Below, in pieces: positions 1 through 9,374 of a stretch of DNA of 64,000 bases (position 1 is its first letter; the number at the start of each line of letters is the position of its first letter). The notes beneath the pieces were generated by a model, which did no database searches, was not told where the DNA came from, and saw only the letters and a program-made list of their open reading frames with translations. Source of the DNA: Pelomonas sp047654805. Lineage in GTDB: Bacteria; Pseudomonadota; Gammaproteobacteria; Burkholderiales; Burkholderiaceae_C. Location of the stretch: assembly GCF_047654805.1 (NCBI RefSeq), contig NZ_JASGIV010000001.1:4712001-4776000 (forward strand). Direction: 5' to 3'. Both the position numbers and the translations under genes were made by a program.

Positions 1-22
1 CCTGCGCGGGCAGGCCGGCGGC

Positions 23-2038
23 TTACTTCTTCTTCAGCACCGCCTTCACGGTCGCCGCGACGTTCTCCGGCGTGAAGCCGAAGTGCTTGAACAGCACGCC
101 TGCCGGGGCCGATTCACCGAAGGTGTCGATGCCCACGACGGCATCCACGCCGTACTTCCACCAGAAGTCGGTGACGCCCATCTCCACGGCCACGCGCGGC
201 AGGCCCTTGGGCAGCACGTGCTTCTTGTAGTCCTTGTCCTGGCGGTCGAAGACGTTGGTGGAGGGCATGGAGACGACGCGCACCTTGATGCCTTCCTCGG
301 CCAGCAATGCCTTGGCGGCCATGGCCAGCTGCACCTCGGAGCCAGTGGCGATGAGGACGGCCTTGGGCTTGCCCTTGGCAGGCTCGGCCAGCACGTAGGC
401 GCCCTTGGCGACCTCGTCGACGTTGGTCTTGGGCGAGTACGTCAGGTTCTGGCGCGACAGCGCCAGCAGGCTGGGGCGTTGCGCGTTGCCCAGGGCCATG
501 GTCCATGCGACGACGGTCTCGGTCGTGTCGGCCGGGCGCCAGACGTCCAGACCCGGAATCAGGCGCAGGCTGGCGACATGCTCGATCGACTGGTGCGTCG
601 GGCCGTCCTCGCCCAGGCCGATGGAGTCGTGCGTCATCACGTGGATGACGCGGGTCTTCATCAGCGCAGCCATGCGGATGGCGTTGCGGCTGTAGTCGCT
701 GAAGGTCAGGAAGGTGCCGCCGTAGGGAATGAAGCCGCCATGCAGCGCGATGCCGTTCATGATGGCGGCCATGCCGAACTCGCGCACGCCGTAGTTGATG
801 TGGCGGCCGTTATTGGGCGTGCCGTTGGCCTCGAAGCGCAGGTTGGGCGTCGAGCTGGTGTTGGTCAGGTTGGAGCCGGTCAGGTCGGCGCTGCCGCCCA
901 GCATTTCGGGCAGCTTCAGCGTGAACGCTTCCAGCGCGAGCTGACTGGCCTTGCGGCTGGCGACGGTCTGCGCCTCGGCATGGGCCTTGACGACGGCGTC
1001 CACGGCGACCTGGGCGAAGTCCGCGGGCAGCACGCCGGCCATGCGGCGCTGGAACTCGGCGGCCAGCTCGGGGTGGGCTTCGGCGTAGGCGTCGAAGCGT
1101 TCGTCCCAGAGGCCTTCGGCCTTCTCGCCGGCGGCCTTGGCATCCCAGGCAGCGTAGACGTCGGCCGGGATGGCGAAGGGCTCGTGGGTCCAGCCCAGGG
1201 CTTCGCGGGTGAGCTTGATCTCCTCGGCGCCCAGCGGCTCGCCGTGGGCCTTGGCCGTGTTGGCGCGGTTGGGCGAGCCCTTGCCGATGGCCGTCTTGGC
1301 GACGATGAGCGTGGGCTTGTCGGCGCTCTTCTTGGCCTTGGCGATGGCCTTGTCCACGGCATCAACGTCATGGCCATCCACCGGGCCGATGACGTTCCAG
1401 CCGTAGGCCTCGAAACGCTTGGCCGTGTCGTCGCCGAACCAGGGCGCGACCTGGCCGTCGATGGAGATGCCGTTGTCGTCGTAGATGGCGATCAGCTTGT
1501 TGAGCTTCCACGCGGCAGCCAGCGAGGCGGCCTCATGGCTGATGCCTTCCATGAGGCAACCATCGCCCAGGAACACGTAGGTGTGGTGGTCAACGATGAC
1601 GTGCTTGTCACGGTTGAAGTCCCGCGCCAGCAGCTTCTCTGCCAGGGCCAGGCCCACGGCGTTGGTCACGCCCTGACCCAGCGGGCCCGTCGTCGTCTCG
1701 ACGCCGGCGGTGATGCCCACCTCGGGGTGGCCCGGCGTCTTGCTGTGCAGTTGGCGGAAGTGGCGCAGCTCCTCGATGGGCAGGTCATAACCCGTCAGGT
1801 GCAGCAGCGCATAGATCAGCATGGAGCCGTGACCGTTGGACAGCACGAAGCGGTCGCGGTCGGCCCAGTGCGGGTTGGCCGGGTTGTGCTTGAGGTGACG
1901 CGCCCACAGCGCCACGCCGATGTCGGCCATGCCCATGGGGGCGCCCGGGTGGCCCGAGTTGGCCGCCTGCACCGCGTCCATCGCGAGGGCGCGGATCGCG
2001 TTGGCCATGAGGGTGGGGGAGGCGGTCGTTGCTGTCAT
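23..2038 (-). CDS. tkt: Transketolase
   Basis: Transketolase moves two-carbon ketol units between sugar phosphates in the non-oxidative pentose phosphate pathway (and the Calvin cycle where present), using thiamine diphosphate in the cytoplasm. The 671-residue length is normal for the family. Near the N-terminus are NSGHPGAPMGMA and the ThDP/Mg region GDGCLMEGISHEAASLA; the middle has the pyrimidine-domain stretch GGSADLTGSN and the C-terminal domain follows. The ORF stays open 88 codons further upstream, but that part has no family character; the ATG at 2038 gives the usual start (MTATTASPTLMANAIRAL) and is preceded by AAGGAAAG. The gene stands alone and diverges from the hemerythrin-like gene. 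Product certain; whether this is the only transketolase in the genome cannot be seen here. Confidence 0.97.
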   Translation of the reverse strand: MTATTASPTLMANAIRALAMDAVQAANSGHPGAPMGMADIGVALWARHLKHNPANPHWADRDRFVLSNGHGSMLIYALLHLTGYDLPIEELRHFRQLHSKTPGHPEVGITAGVETTTGPLGQGVTNAVGLALAEKLLARDFNRDKHVIVDHHTYVFLGDGCLMEGISHEAASLAAAWKLNKLIAIYDDNGISIDGQVAPWFGDDTAKRFEAYGWNVIGPVDGHDVDAVDKAIAKAKKSADKPTLIVAKTAIGKGSPNRANTAKAHGEPLGAEEIKLTREALGWTHEPFAIPADVYAAWDAKAAGEKAEGLWDERFDAYAEAHPELAAEFQRRMAGVLPADFAQVAVDAVVKAHAEAQTVASRKASQLALEAFTLKLPEMLGGSADLTGSNLTNTSSTPNLRFEANGTPNNGRHINYGVREFGMAAIMNGIALHGGFIPYGGTFLTFSDYSRNAIRMAALMKTRVIHVMTHDSIGLGEDGPTHQSIEHVASLRLIPGLDVWRPADTTETVVAWTMALGNAQRPSLLALSRQNLTYSPKTNVDEVAKGAYVLAEPAKGKPKAVLIATGSEVQLAMAAKALLAEEGIKVRVVSMPSTNVFDRQDKDYKKHVLPKGLPRVAVEMGVTDFWWKYGVDAVVGIDTFGESAPAGVLFKHFGFTPENVAATVKAVLKKK

Positions 2039-2081
2039 GGCCGGGGCTTTCCTTGCTGAGGGCGGTTGGGCAAAACCCGGG

Positions 2082-2087
2082 ATTTTA
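2082..2087 (-). promoter_or_regulatory. Candidate -10 box of tkt
   Basis: On the minus strand this reads TAAAAT, one mismatch from the sigma-70 -10 consensus, and lies about 44 bases upstream of the tkt ATG in the divergent intergenic region. No good -35 is seen at the matching distance. Inferred only. Confidence 0.35.
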
Positions 2088-2156
2088 CGGGGGTGGTTGG
2101 GCAGCCCTTGATCCAGAGCAAGGTCATGCGCGCGGCAAAGCGCGACGCTCGGCCCC

Positions 2157-2783
2157 ATGCCTTCCTCGACCATGCCCCTGGCCGTGCGCATCATCCGCGC
2201 CGAGCACGATGCGCTCGCGGCCATGCTGCGCACCCTGCCCTTGCTGCTGGATGCGCAACGTCGCGCCGGCACGTCGCCCGACTTCGGCGCGTTGCGGGCC
2301 ATGCTGTTCTACGTCGACGAATTTCCGGAACGCTTGCATCACAAAAAGGAAAGCGAGCTGCTCTTCCCCAAGCTGCGCGCGCTGGCGCCGGACCTGCGCG
2401 AGACACTGGACGAACTGGACGCCGACCATGCCCAGGGCGAGCGCGCCATCCGCGAGCTGCAGCACACGCTGCTGGCCTGGGAGCAGATGGGAGAGGTCCG
2501 GCGCGAGAAGTTCGAGCAGCAGCTCAAGGTCTACACGGCACGCTACCTGCGCCATATGAAGCGCGAGGAGACCGAACTGCTGCCGCGCGCTGCGGCGATC
2601 CTGAGCGTCGAGGACTGGGCGGAGCTGGACGAGGCCTTCGGCAGCCACCGGGACCCGCTCGCCCCACGCGCAGGCCAGCCGGTGGACGAGGCCTATGCGC
2701 CGCTGCGCCAGCGCATCCTGGCGGCGCTGCCGGCGCCGCTAGGCTGGGGGCCGGCGCTGCCCGGCATCAGTCCTCGCCCCTGA
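2157..2783 (+). CDS. Hemerythrin (HHE) domain-containing protein
   Basis: A 208-residue soluble protein with hemerythrin-like spacing of metal ligands along a four-helix bundle: EHDAL (about residue 16), LHHKKESE (about 62), DHAQGE (about 97) and YLRHMKREE (about 133). HHE proteins hold a non-heme di-iron site and are linked to oxygen, nitric oxide or redox sensing and iron-sulfur repair; which applies here is not visible. No signal peptide or membrane segment. A second in-frame ATG at 2172 is possible; neither start has a clear Shine-Dalgarno sequence. Its last 17 bases overlap the 3' end of the convergent GGDEF gene. The proline/alanine-rich C-terminus after the HHE domain is probably disordered. 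Confidence 0.85.
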   Translation: MPSSTMPLAVRIIRAEHDALAAMLRTLPLLLDAQRRAGTSPDFGALRAMLFYVDEFPERLHHKKESELLFPKLRALAPDLRETLDELDADHAQGERAIRELQHTLLAWEQMGEVRREKFEQQLKVYTARYLRHMKREETELLPRAAAILSVEDWAELDEAFGSHRDPLAPRAGQPVDEAYAPLRQRILAALPAPLGWGPALPGISPRP

Positions 2784-5700
2784 GCACCCGCAGCCGCCCG
2801 CTGGCGAGCCACTGCGCCGGTGGGCTGGCGAGCAGCCCGCGCAGCGTGTCGGCGTCCAGTTCCGGGTCGGCGGCAACAACGCCAACCCAGCGGTCGCGGC
2901 CGCTGCGCTTGGCCTCGTAGAGGGCGCCGTCGGCCACGTCGATGACGGCGCTCCAGTCCAGCGCCTGCGGATGGGCCGGCGCCAGCGGGAAGCAGGCGAA
3001 GCCGATCGAGCAGGTGCGCGTGAGCTGCTGGCCGTCGGGCAGCTCGAAAGGCCGCCCGGCCACCGCGCGACGCAGCCGCTCGGCCAGGTCCGCCGCGTGT
3101 TCGCGCGAACCGTCGCGGGCCACGACGAGGAACTCCTCGCCGCCCCAGCGAACAATGTGGTCGCTGTCGCGGCAGACCTCGCGCAGCCGCTCGCGCATCT
3201 GCACCAGCACCGCGTCGCCGGCCGAGTGGCCGTGGCGGTCGTTGACGTGCTTGAAATGGTCCACGTCCACCAGCATGAACACCAAGTCGGCGTTGTCCGA
3301 CCGCACCACGCCCGCGGCATGGCGGCGCAGCGCCACCGCCACGTCGGCATCGATGTGCTGGGTCAGGTAGCGGCGGTTGTGCAGGCCGGTCAGGGGGTCG
3401 CTGAGGCTGGACTCCTTCAGCGCCTCGGACAGCGCCTCAAGCTCGGCCGTTCGCTCCTGCACGCGCCGCTCCAGCTCGACCTGGCGGCGCTCCAGCTCGC
3501 GCGTGCGCCACTGAACCAGGCCGTAAATGCCAAGCACGGCCAGCAGCACGGCCAGCGTGCGAGTCCACCAGGCCTGCCACCAGGCCGGCTGCACCTCGAC
3601 GTCGACGCGCAGCGACTGGTCGGTCCAGTCGCCCAGGCGATTGCTGCCCTGCACCTCCAGCGTGTAGCGGCCGGGCGCCAGGTTGGCGTAGCTCGCGACT
3701 CGCAGCTCAGCGCCGGTCGAGATCCAGTCCTCGTCATAGCCCTGCAGCCGGTAGCGGTAGAGGTTCTCGGCCGGCGCGCTGTAGTCCAGCGCGGCGAACT
3801 CCACTGAGAAGGCACGCTGGCGGGCCGTCAGCGTCAAACCCTCGCTCAACTGGCCAGCCGGCTGGCTGCCGCCGTCAATGCGCAGCCCGGTTGCCACCAC
3901 GGGCGGCTGGAAGGCCCAGCGGTGAAAGCGCTCGGGCTCCACCACCAGCAGCCCGGTGCTGCCGCCGAACAGCATTCGACCGTCTGCCAGCTCGCCGTAG
4001 GCGCGGAACCAGCCGGTGCCGATGTCCACGCCGTCGATGCGACCGAACTCCGTGACCACCCGCGTGTGCGGGTCGTACATGCCGCGGTGCGTCCAGATGC
4101 GACCCTTGGCATCCGCCAGCAGGTTGGCGCCGAAGCTGCGCCCTCCCTCTCCCACGCGCTCGAAGTCCGCGCCCGGCAGGCGGCGGAACAGACCCGTGCT
4201 GAGATCCGCCCACAGCACGCCGCGGTCATCGATCAGCAGGCCCAGCACGCCCTCCTGCGGCAGGTGCCCCCCAGCCGGGCGCAGCTCGCCGTCGGCGAGC
4301 TGGAACAGGCCCGCCTCGGCACCCACCCACAGCCGCCCGTCAGCGGCCTGGCCCAGCGCGTTGACGTTGCCGCCCAGGTGCTTGCCACCGGCCAGCGGCA
4401 CGCGTTCCAACTCAGCCACGCCGGGCACCAGGCGGTACAGGCCGTCGGAGGTGCCGACCCACAGCGTGCCGTCACGGTCGGTCAGCAGCCGCCGCACGCG
4501 CGCCTGGATGGTGGAGCGCACTTCGACCAGGCGGCGACGCGCGTCGAAGCGGTACAGCTGGCCGCCCTCGGTGCCGGCCCACACGCTGCCGTCGGTCGCC
4601 TGGGCCAGCGCGGCGACCAGCCCGCTGAACCGGGCATCCGGCCGAATCGTGCCTACAAGGCGCAGCTGCGGGTCGACGATGGCGATGCCCCGCTCGAGCG
4701 TGCCCAGCCAGATCTCGCCGCTGCCCAGCTGCAGCACGCTGCGCACGTCGGTGTCGGCCAGCGGGCTGGCCGGGTCGTCGTCCTGGCGGCGCACCCACAT
4801 GCCCTTGCTCTCCGGGTCGTAACGCTGCAGGCCTCCGCCGTAGCCACCCACCCACAGCGTGCCCGCGCGGTCGCGCAGCAGTGCATGGAAGTCAGTGCCG
4901 CCCAGCGTCCAGGGCCGACGCTGGTTGCGTTTGAGCAGTTGCAGCAGCCGGCCATCGGCGGCACGCAGCTCGACGCCGGTGACGCGGCCGACCCAGACCT
5001 CGCCGTCGCCGCTGCCCTCGGCAGGACCCAGCAGGCTCAACACCGGCGAGGGCCGAGCACCGTCGCCCGCCTGCAGCGACTGCGGCGCAACGCGTGCCTC
5101 GCGGTCCAGCAGCAGCAGCCGGCCGTCGCGCGTGCCCACCCAGATGCGGCCATCGACGCCCTGGGCCAGCGCGTTGACGGCCCAGCCGCCCTCGACAAGC
5201 TCGAAGCGCTGGGCGCCGGCGCGCAGCCTCGCCAGGCCATGGCCGGTGCCCACCCAGAGGTCGCCCTCACGGTCCACCAGCAACGCACCGATGCGGTCGT
5301 CGGGCAGGCCGCTGGCGTCGCCGGCGCGGAAATGCTCGAAGCTGCCGCTGGCCGGGTCCAGACGGTCCAGCCCACCCAGCAGGCCCACCCAGATGCGGCC
5401 ATCGTGGGCACGCGCCAGACGCTGCACTGCGCCTGGCGTGATCGAGCCGGGCACCGCCGGATCGTGGTGCATAAAGGTCCAGCGCTCGCTCAGCGTGTCA
5501 AAGCGAGCCAGGCCCTCGCTGGCGCTGCCGGCCCAGAGTACGCCGCCGCGATCGGCCAGCAGCACGCGCAGGAAGCGGTTGGCGCGACTGCCGGACCCGG
5601 CCCCGTCCGTCATCGGGAAGGCACGGGTCTGGTAGCCGTCGTAGCGCACTAGGCCGACGCTGGTGCCTACCCAGATCAGGCCGCGGTCGTCCTGGGCCAG

Positions 5701-5841
5701 CGCCGCGACGATGCCATCGACGATGGCGGTGGTGCCGCCGGCCGTGACGAAGCGCGGTTCGGCCATCGGGTCTCGCTCGGCCATCGCCACGGACGGGGCC
5801 AGGCCGAAAAACAGCAGGAGCAGGGCAGTCAGGATGCGCAT
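2767..5841 (-). CDS. Beta-propeller (two-component regulator propeller) sensor with Y_Y_Y and GGDEF domains
   Basis: A 1024-residue membrane sensor expected to make cyclic di-GMP. A signal peptide (cleavage near AMA, residue 22) is followed by about 600 residues of repeated propeller units with recurring xxG-IWVGT, LWVGTSDGL and VWAGTEGG motifs. Then come a Y_Y_Y domain (about 670-745), one membrane helix (about 750-772), a basic coiled coil and a C-terminal GGDEF domain. The active site is GGEEF (about residue 897), and RDSD five residues before it fits the inhibitory RxxD I-site, so cyclase activity and product inhibition are both plausible. This layout matches hybrid sensors that read extracellular polymers or sugars through the periplasmic propeller. 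The ligand is unknown. No nearby gene names one. Confidence 0.9.
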   Translation of the reverse strand: MRILTALLLLFFGLAPSVAMAERDPMAEPRFVTAGGTTAIVDGIVAALAQDDRGLIWVGTSVGLVRYDGYQTRAFPMTDGAGSGSRANRFLRVLLADRGGVLWAGSASEGLARFDTLSERWTFMHHDPAVPGSITPGAVQRLARAHDGRIWVGLLGGLDRLDPASGSFEHFRAGDASGLPDDRIGALLVDREGDLWVGTGHGLARLRAGAQRFELVEGGWAVNALAQGVDGRIWVGTRDGRLLLLDREARVAPQSLQAGDGARPSPVLSLLGPAEGSGDGEVWVGRVTGVELRAADGRLLQLLKRNQRRPWTLGGTDFHALLRDRAGTLWVGGYGGGLQRYDPESKGMWVRRQDDDPASPLADTDVRSVLQLGSGEIWLGTLERGIAIVDPQLRLVGTIRPDARFSGLVAALAQATDGSVWAGTEGGQLYRFDARRRLVEVRSTIQARVRRLLTDRDGTLWVGTSDGLYRLVPGVAELERVPLAGGKHLGGNVNALGQAADGRLWVGAEAGLFQLADGELRPAGGHLPQEGVLGLLIDDRGVLWADLSTGLFRRLPGADFERVGEGGRSFGANLLADAKGRIWTHRGMYDPHTRVVTEFGRIDGVDIGTGWFRAYGELADGRMLFGGSTGLLVVEPERFHRWAFQPPVVATGLRIDGGSQPAGQLSEGLTLTARQRAFSVEFAALDYSAPAENLYRYRLQGYDEDWISTGAELRVASYANLAPGRYTLEVQGSNRLGDWTDQSLRVDVEVQPAWWQAWWTRTLAVLLAVLGIYGLVQWRTRELERRQVELERRVQERTAELEALSEALKESSLSDPLTGLHNRRYLTQHIDADVAVALRRHAAGVVRSDNADLVFMLVDVDHFKHVNDRHGHSAGDAVLVQMRERLREVCRDSDHIVRWGGEEFLVVARDGSREHAADLAERLRRAVAGRPFELPDGQQLTRTCSIGFACFPLAPAHPQALDWSAVIDVADGALYEAKRSGRDRWVGVVAADPELDADTLRGLLASPPAQWLASGRLRVLRGED

Positions 5842-5988
5842 CGGCGCTTTTGTTCTTCTGGGAGGATGCGGAGCGTAGCAGCCGCCCGTGTCAGGACGGG
5901 CATCCTGCCTGATCGCTTCGCCGTACGGGAGATGGTCGAGTTAGGCCACCACCTCCGCGGGTCGCCGCCTCGGGTGCGGCGGCCGAGG

Positions 5989-6480
5989 CTAGGCCGGCTT
6001 CGCCGGCGCAGCCGTGCAGGCTTTCGCCGCCGCGAGCCCGCGCAGGAAGCCGCGCCTCACGCCACCGGCCGTGATGGCGGCGCTGACCTGGCGCGCGTAG
6101 CGCTCCGCACCGGTCAGCTTGCGCACCCAGCCACGAAACGGGATGACGCCTTCGGCCGTGCGCTGCAACGCGCCGGTCGCAGCATCCTCGCCACGCTCCA
6201 GCAGGGAGGGATTGCCGGCGGTAGAGGGCGCGTCGAGGTCAGGGCCGAGCACCTCGTCGAGCGCGCGTATGCCCGCGGCGAGGGCGCCGCAGCTGACGTC
6301 GGCCGGCACGGCATAGGGCGCAGCAGCGGCGGCCTTGAGCACGTCGGGGATGTCGGCACGGACGACATTGAGGTCGGAGAGCGGCGTCGTGGCCGCGTTG
6401 GTGACCTTGTCCTGGCTGGAGCTGGCGCAGGCGGCCAGGACAAGGGCGATGGCGAGGAGGCTGAGGTGGGATGGGCGCAT
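5989..6480 (-). CDS. Small predicted lipoprotein of unknown function
   Basis: A 163-residue protein with a lipoprotein signal: a short hydrophobic stretch ending in the lipobox-like ALVLAACAS with Cys at about residue 18. The mature part is soluble and alanine-rich with two further cysteines (SCGALAAG and AAKACTA) that could form a disulfide. I do not recognise the family. It begins only 9 bases after the stop of the 2-oxoacid oxidoreductase beta-subunit gene on the same strand, so it is probably the last gene of that transcript, though an outer-membrane lipoprotein has no obvious link to a cytoplasmic oxidoreductase. Downstream is a short gap before the start of the GGDEF gene. Confidence 0.7.
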   Translation of the reverse strand: MRPSHLSLLAIALVLAACASSSQDKVTNAATTPLSDLNVVRADIPDVLKAAAAAPYAVPADVSCGALAAGIRALDEVLGPDLDAPSTAGNPSLLERGEDAATGALQRTAEGVIPFRGWVRKLTGAERYARQVSAAITAGGVRRGFLRGLAAAKACTAAPAKPA

Positions 6481-6489
6481 GGCCCCGGA

Positions 6490-7542
6490 TCATCTCAGGC
6501 CGGCGTTGATTCGTGCCAGTGCCGCCGCGCCGGGACAGAGTGCTTCTTCACCAAAGGCGTTCAGCGCGCCGGCCGCGGTGCGCTGTGCCGCATGCCAGTC
6601 CCTGGCTGCCGGATCGACGTAGAGCAGCCCGGTGGCGATCTCGCCGGCCGCGGCGCGCAGCTGCATCGCGTTCATTGCGGCAAGGCGGTCGGTGGGGTCG
6701 TAGTCGGCCGCGACCTTGCGCAGGCGCAGCGCCGTGCCGTCGGCCTGCGGCACGTCGATGACGTCGAGCGGGTGCTCGACGACCTGTTCCGCGGCCAGGT
6801 CGATGAAGTCGATGCGGTTCAGCGCCTCGTTGTGCTCGCGCACATGGTCGTAGCTGCGCGTGGAGCCGGCATGGTTGTTGAAGGCGACGCAGGGGCTGAT
6901 GACGTCGATGAAGGCCGCGCCGCCGTGCCGGATGGCCGCCTCGATGAGGGGGACGAGCTGGGCCTTGTCGCCCGAGAAGCTGCGGGCGACGAAGGTGGCG
7001 CCCAGCTGCAGAGCCAGGGCGGCAAGGTCGATGGCGGTGTCGTTGTTCGTCGCACCCTTCTTCGCGACCGAGCCCTTGTCGGCCGTGGCGCTGAACTGCC
7101 CCTTGGTCAGCCCGTAGACGCCGTTGTTCTCGACGATGTAGACCATGCGCACGCCGCGGCGCATTGCATGCGCGAACTGGCCGAGGCCGATGGAGGCCGA
7201 GTCCCCGTCGCCCGAGATGCCCAGATAGAGCAGCTCCCGGTTGGCGAGGTAGGCGCCGGTCAGCACGCTGGGCATGCGGCCGTGCACGGTGTTGAAGCCG
7301 TGGCTGGCGCCGAGGAAGTAGTCCGGCGTCTTGCTCGAGCAGCCGATGCCGCTGAGCTTGGCGACGCGGTGCGGGGCGATGTCCAGTTGCCAGCAGGCCT
7401 GCACGATGGCGCCGGAGATGGAGTCGTGGCCGCAGCCGGCGCACAGCGTCGAGACCTTGCCCTCGTAGTCGCGGCGCGTGTAGCCGACCTGGTTCTTGGT
7501 CAGGCTGGGATGGTGCAGCCTGGGCTTGGCGAGATAGGTCAT
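6490..7542 (-). CDS. korB: 2-oxoacid:ferredoxin oxidoreductase, beta subunit
   Basis: The thiamine-diphosphate-binding beta subunit (350 residues) of a CoA-dependent 2-oxoacid:acceptor oxidoreductase. The sequence shows the CAGCGH motif near residue 35, GIGCSS, and the ThDP/Mg motif GDGDSASIGLGQ near residue 110, followed by VENNGVYGLTKGQ. That last motif is typical of beta subunits in the 2-oxoglutarate/pyruvate oxidoreductase family. There is no fused ferredoxin domain. Its ATG overlaps the stop codon of the alpha subunit (ATGA), so the two are translationally coupled. The substrate is not proven by sequence; 2-oxoglutarate is the best guess from the similar three-gene KorABC arrangement known in denitrifying betaproteobacteria. 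Confidence 0.88.
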   Translation of the reverse strand: MTYLAKPRLHHPSLTKNQVGYTRRDYEGKVSTLCAGCGHDSISGAIVQACWQLDIAPHRVAKLSGIGCSSKTPDYFLGASHGFNTVHGRMPSVLTGAYLANRELLYLGISGDGDSASIGLGQFAHAMRRGVRMVYIVENNGVYGLTKGQFSATADKGSVAKKGATNNDTAIDLAALALQLGATFVARSFSGDKAQLVPLIEAAIRHGGAAFIDVISPCVAFNNHAGSTRSYDHVREHNEALNRIDFIDLAAEQVVEHPLDVIDVPQADGTALRLRKVAADYDPTDRLAAMNAMQLRAAAGEIATGLLYVDPAARDWHAAQRTAAGALNAFGEEALCPGAAALARINAGLR

Positions 7543-9374
7543 GCCGCGCTCCTCGGGGCGGTGGCCAGCGCGTGCACATGCCGAGTGATCGCGTCGGTGA
7601 TGAAACGGGCCGTGATGGGCGTGCCGTCGAAATGCAGCACCGGCGTGAGCTGGCTGGGCGCCACCTCCAGCTCGTTGACCAGCAGGCGGCGCATCTGCGC
7701 GTCGCGGTTCTGTTCAACGACGAAGACGGTGTCGTGGGTGGCCAGGAACAAGGCCACGGCGGGCGGGAAGGGGTAGGCGCGCAACCGCATGGCGTCGATG
7801 TGGATGCCGGCTTCGCCCAGGGCCGCCAGCGCCTCGTCCATGGCCGGCGCCGTGGAGCCGAAGTAGATGACGCCGACCCGCGTCTTCTGCGCCGCGGCGC
7901 GCACGAGCGGCTGCGGCGCCAACAGCGCCGCGGTGGCGAACTTGCGCTTCAGCCGCTCGACATTGCGGATGTAGTCCGGCCCGGCCTCCGAGTAGACGGC
8001 CTGCTCGTTGCGGGTCGTGCCGCGCGTGAAGTAGGCGCCCTTGGCGGCATGCGTGCCGGGCAGCGTGCGCCAGGGGATGCCGTCGCCGTCCACGTCCTTG
8101 TAGCGGGCGAACTCGGCGCCGGCCTCCAGCTGTTCGGCCGTCATGACCTTGCCGCGGTCGTAGCGGCGTTCGTCGTCCCATTGCAGCGGCTCGCACAGGC
8201 GCTGGTTCATGCCGATGTCCAGGTCGCTCATGAGGAACACGGGCGTCTGCAACCGCTCCGCCAGGTCCAGCGCCGCAGCTGCGAACTCGAAGCACTCGCG
8301 AGGGTCCTCTGGCAGCAGCAGCACATGCTGGGTGTCGCCGTGCGAGGCATAGGCGCTGCTGAGCAGGTCGGCCTGCTGGGTACGCGTGGGCATGCCGGTG
8401 CTGGGCCCCCCGCGCTGCACGTCGATGACGACGAAGGGAATCTCGGCAAAGTAGGCCAGGCCCAGGAACTCCGTCATCAGCGACACACCGGGACCCGACG
8501 TGGCCGTGAAGGCCCGCGCGCCATTCCAGCCCGCGCCCGTGATGATGCCGATGGATGCGATCTCGTCTTCGGCCTGCACGATGGCGACGCGCTTCTCGCG
8601 CGTGGCCGGGTCGACGCGGAACTTGGCCGCGTACTTCTCGAAGGCCTCGGCCACCGACGAAGACGGCGTAATGGGGTACCACGCGCAGACGGTAGCGCCG
8701 CCATACACACAGCCCAGTGCCGTCGCGGCGTTGCCTTCGAGGAAGATCTTGTCGCCCACCGCGTCGGCCTTCTTCACCTTCAGGCCGAAGGGCTGCACCG
8801 ACAGATGGTCGCGCGCGAACTCGCGGCCGGCATGCAGCGCGCGCACGTTGGAGTCCAGCAGCCGTTCCTTGCCCTTGTACTGCTCGGCGAACAGCTTCTC
8901 GATGACGGCGGCGTCAATGCCCATCAACTCGCTCAGGGCCCCCAGCACAAGGATGTTCTTGAACAGCGTGCGCTCGCGCGGCACGTCGTAGGTGGCGTTG
9001 CAGATGGCCGTGGCCGGCATGCCGATGACGTGGATGTCCGCGCGGAAGGCGCTGACGGGCATGGGCTTGGTGGAGTCGTAGAACAGGTAGCCGCCGGGCT
9101 GGATCTCGGCGACGTCCTGGACCCAGGTCTGCGGGTTCATGGCCACCATCAGGTCCACGCCGCCACGCCGGCCCAGCCAGCCGGCTTCGCACACACGCAC
9201 CTCGTACCAGGTCGGCAGGCCCTGGATGTTGCTCGGGAAGATGTTGCGCGGGCTGACCGGCACGCCCATGCGCAGGATGGCGCGCGCGAACAGCTCGTTG
9301 GCCGATGCCGATCCCGAGCCGTTCACGTTGGCGAACTTGACGACGAAGTCGTTGACGGCTTCTATCCTGCTCAT
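7539..9374 (-). CDS. korA: 2-oxoacid:acceptor oxidoreductase, fused gamma-alpha subunit
   Basis: A 611-residue subunit with an N-terminal gamma domain (about 1-190, starting in VVKFANVNGSGSASANELF) fused to the alpha domain (about 210-611; WYPITPSSSVAEAFE, RAFTATSGPGVSLMTEFLGLAYFAEIP). Together with the beta subunit it oxidises a 2-oxoacid with CoA to an acyl-CoA, passing electrons to ferredoxin or to the adjacent FAD/iron-sulfur subunit. The ATG at 9374 was chosen because it overlaps the stop of the upstream gene (ATGA) and starts the conserved N-terminus; the open frame runs 37 codons further but is non-homologous. Order on the transcript is electron-transfer subunit, alpha, beta, lipoprotein. 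Confidence 0.9.
   Translation of the reverse strand: MSRIEAVNDFVVKFANVNGSGSASANELFARAILRMGVPVSPRNIFPSNIQGLPTWYEVRVCEAGWLGRRGGVDLMVAMNPQTWVQDVAEIQPGGYLFYDSTKPMPVSAFRADIHVIGMPATAICNATYDVPRERTLFKNILVLGALSELMGIDAAVIEKLFAEQYKGKERLLDSNVRALHAGREFARDHLSVQPFGLKVKKADAVGDKIFLEGNAATALGCVYGGATVCAWYPITPSSSVAEAFEKYAAKFRVDPATREKRVAIVQAEDEIASIGIITGAGWNGARAFTATSGPGVSLMTEFLGLAYFAEIPFVVIDVQRGGPSTGMPTRTQQADLLSSAYASHGDTQHVLLLPEDPRECFEFAAAALDLAERLQTPVFLMSDLDIGMNQRLCEPLQWDDERRYDRGKVMTAEQLEAGAEFARYKDVDGDGIPWRTLPGTHAAKGAYFTRGTTRNEQAVYSEAGPDYIRNVERLKRKFATAALLAPQPLVRAAAQKTRVGVIYFGSTAPAMDEALAALGEAGIHIDAMRLRAYPFPPAVALFLATHDTVFVVEQNRDAQMRRLLVNELEVAPSQLTPVLHFDGTPITARFITDAITRHVHALATAPRSAA

Noticed and set aside
83..2059. Long plus-strand ORF opposite transketolase
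   Set aside because: It mirrors transketolase codons; the protein is His/Gly/Val-rich low-complexity with no family motif. High GC makes such antisense frames common.
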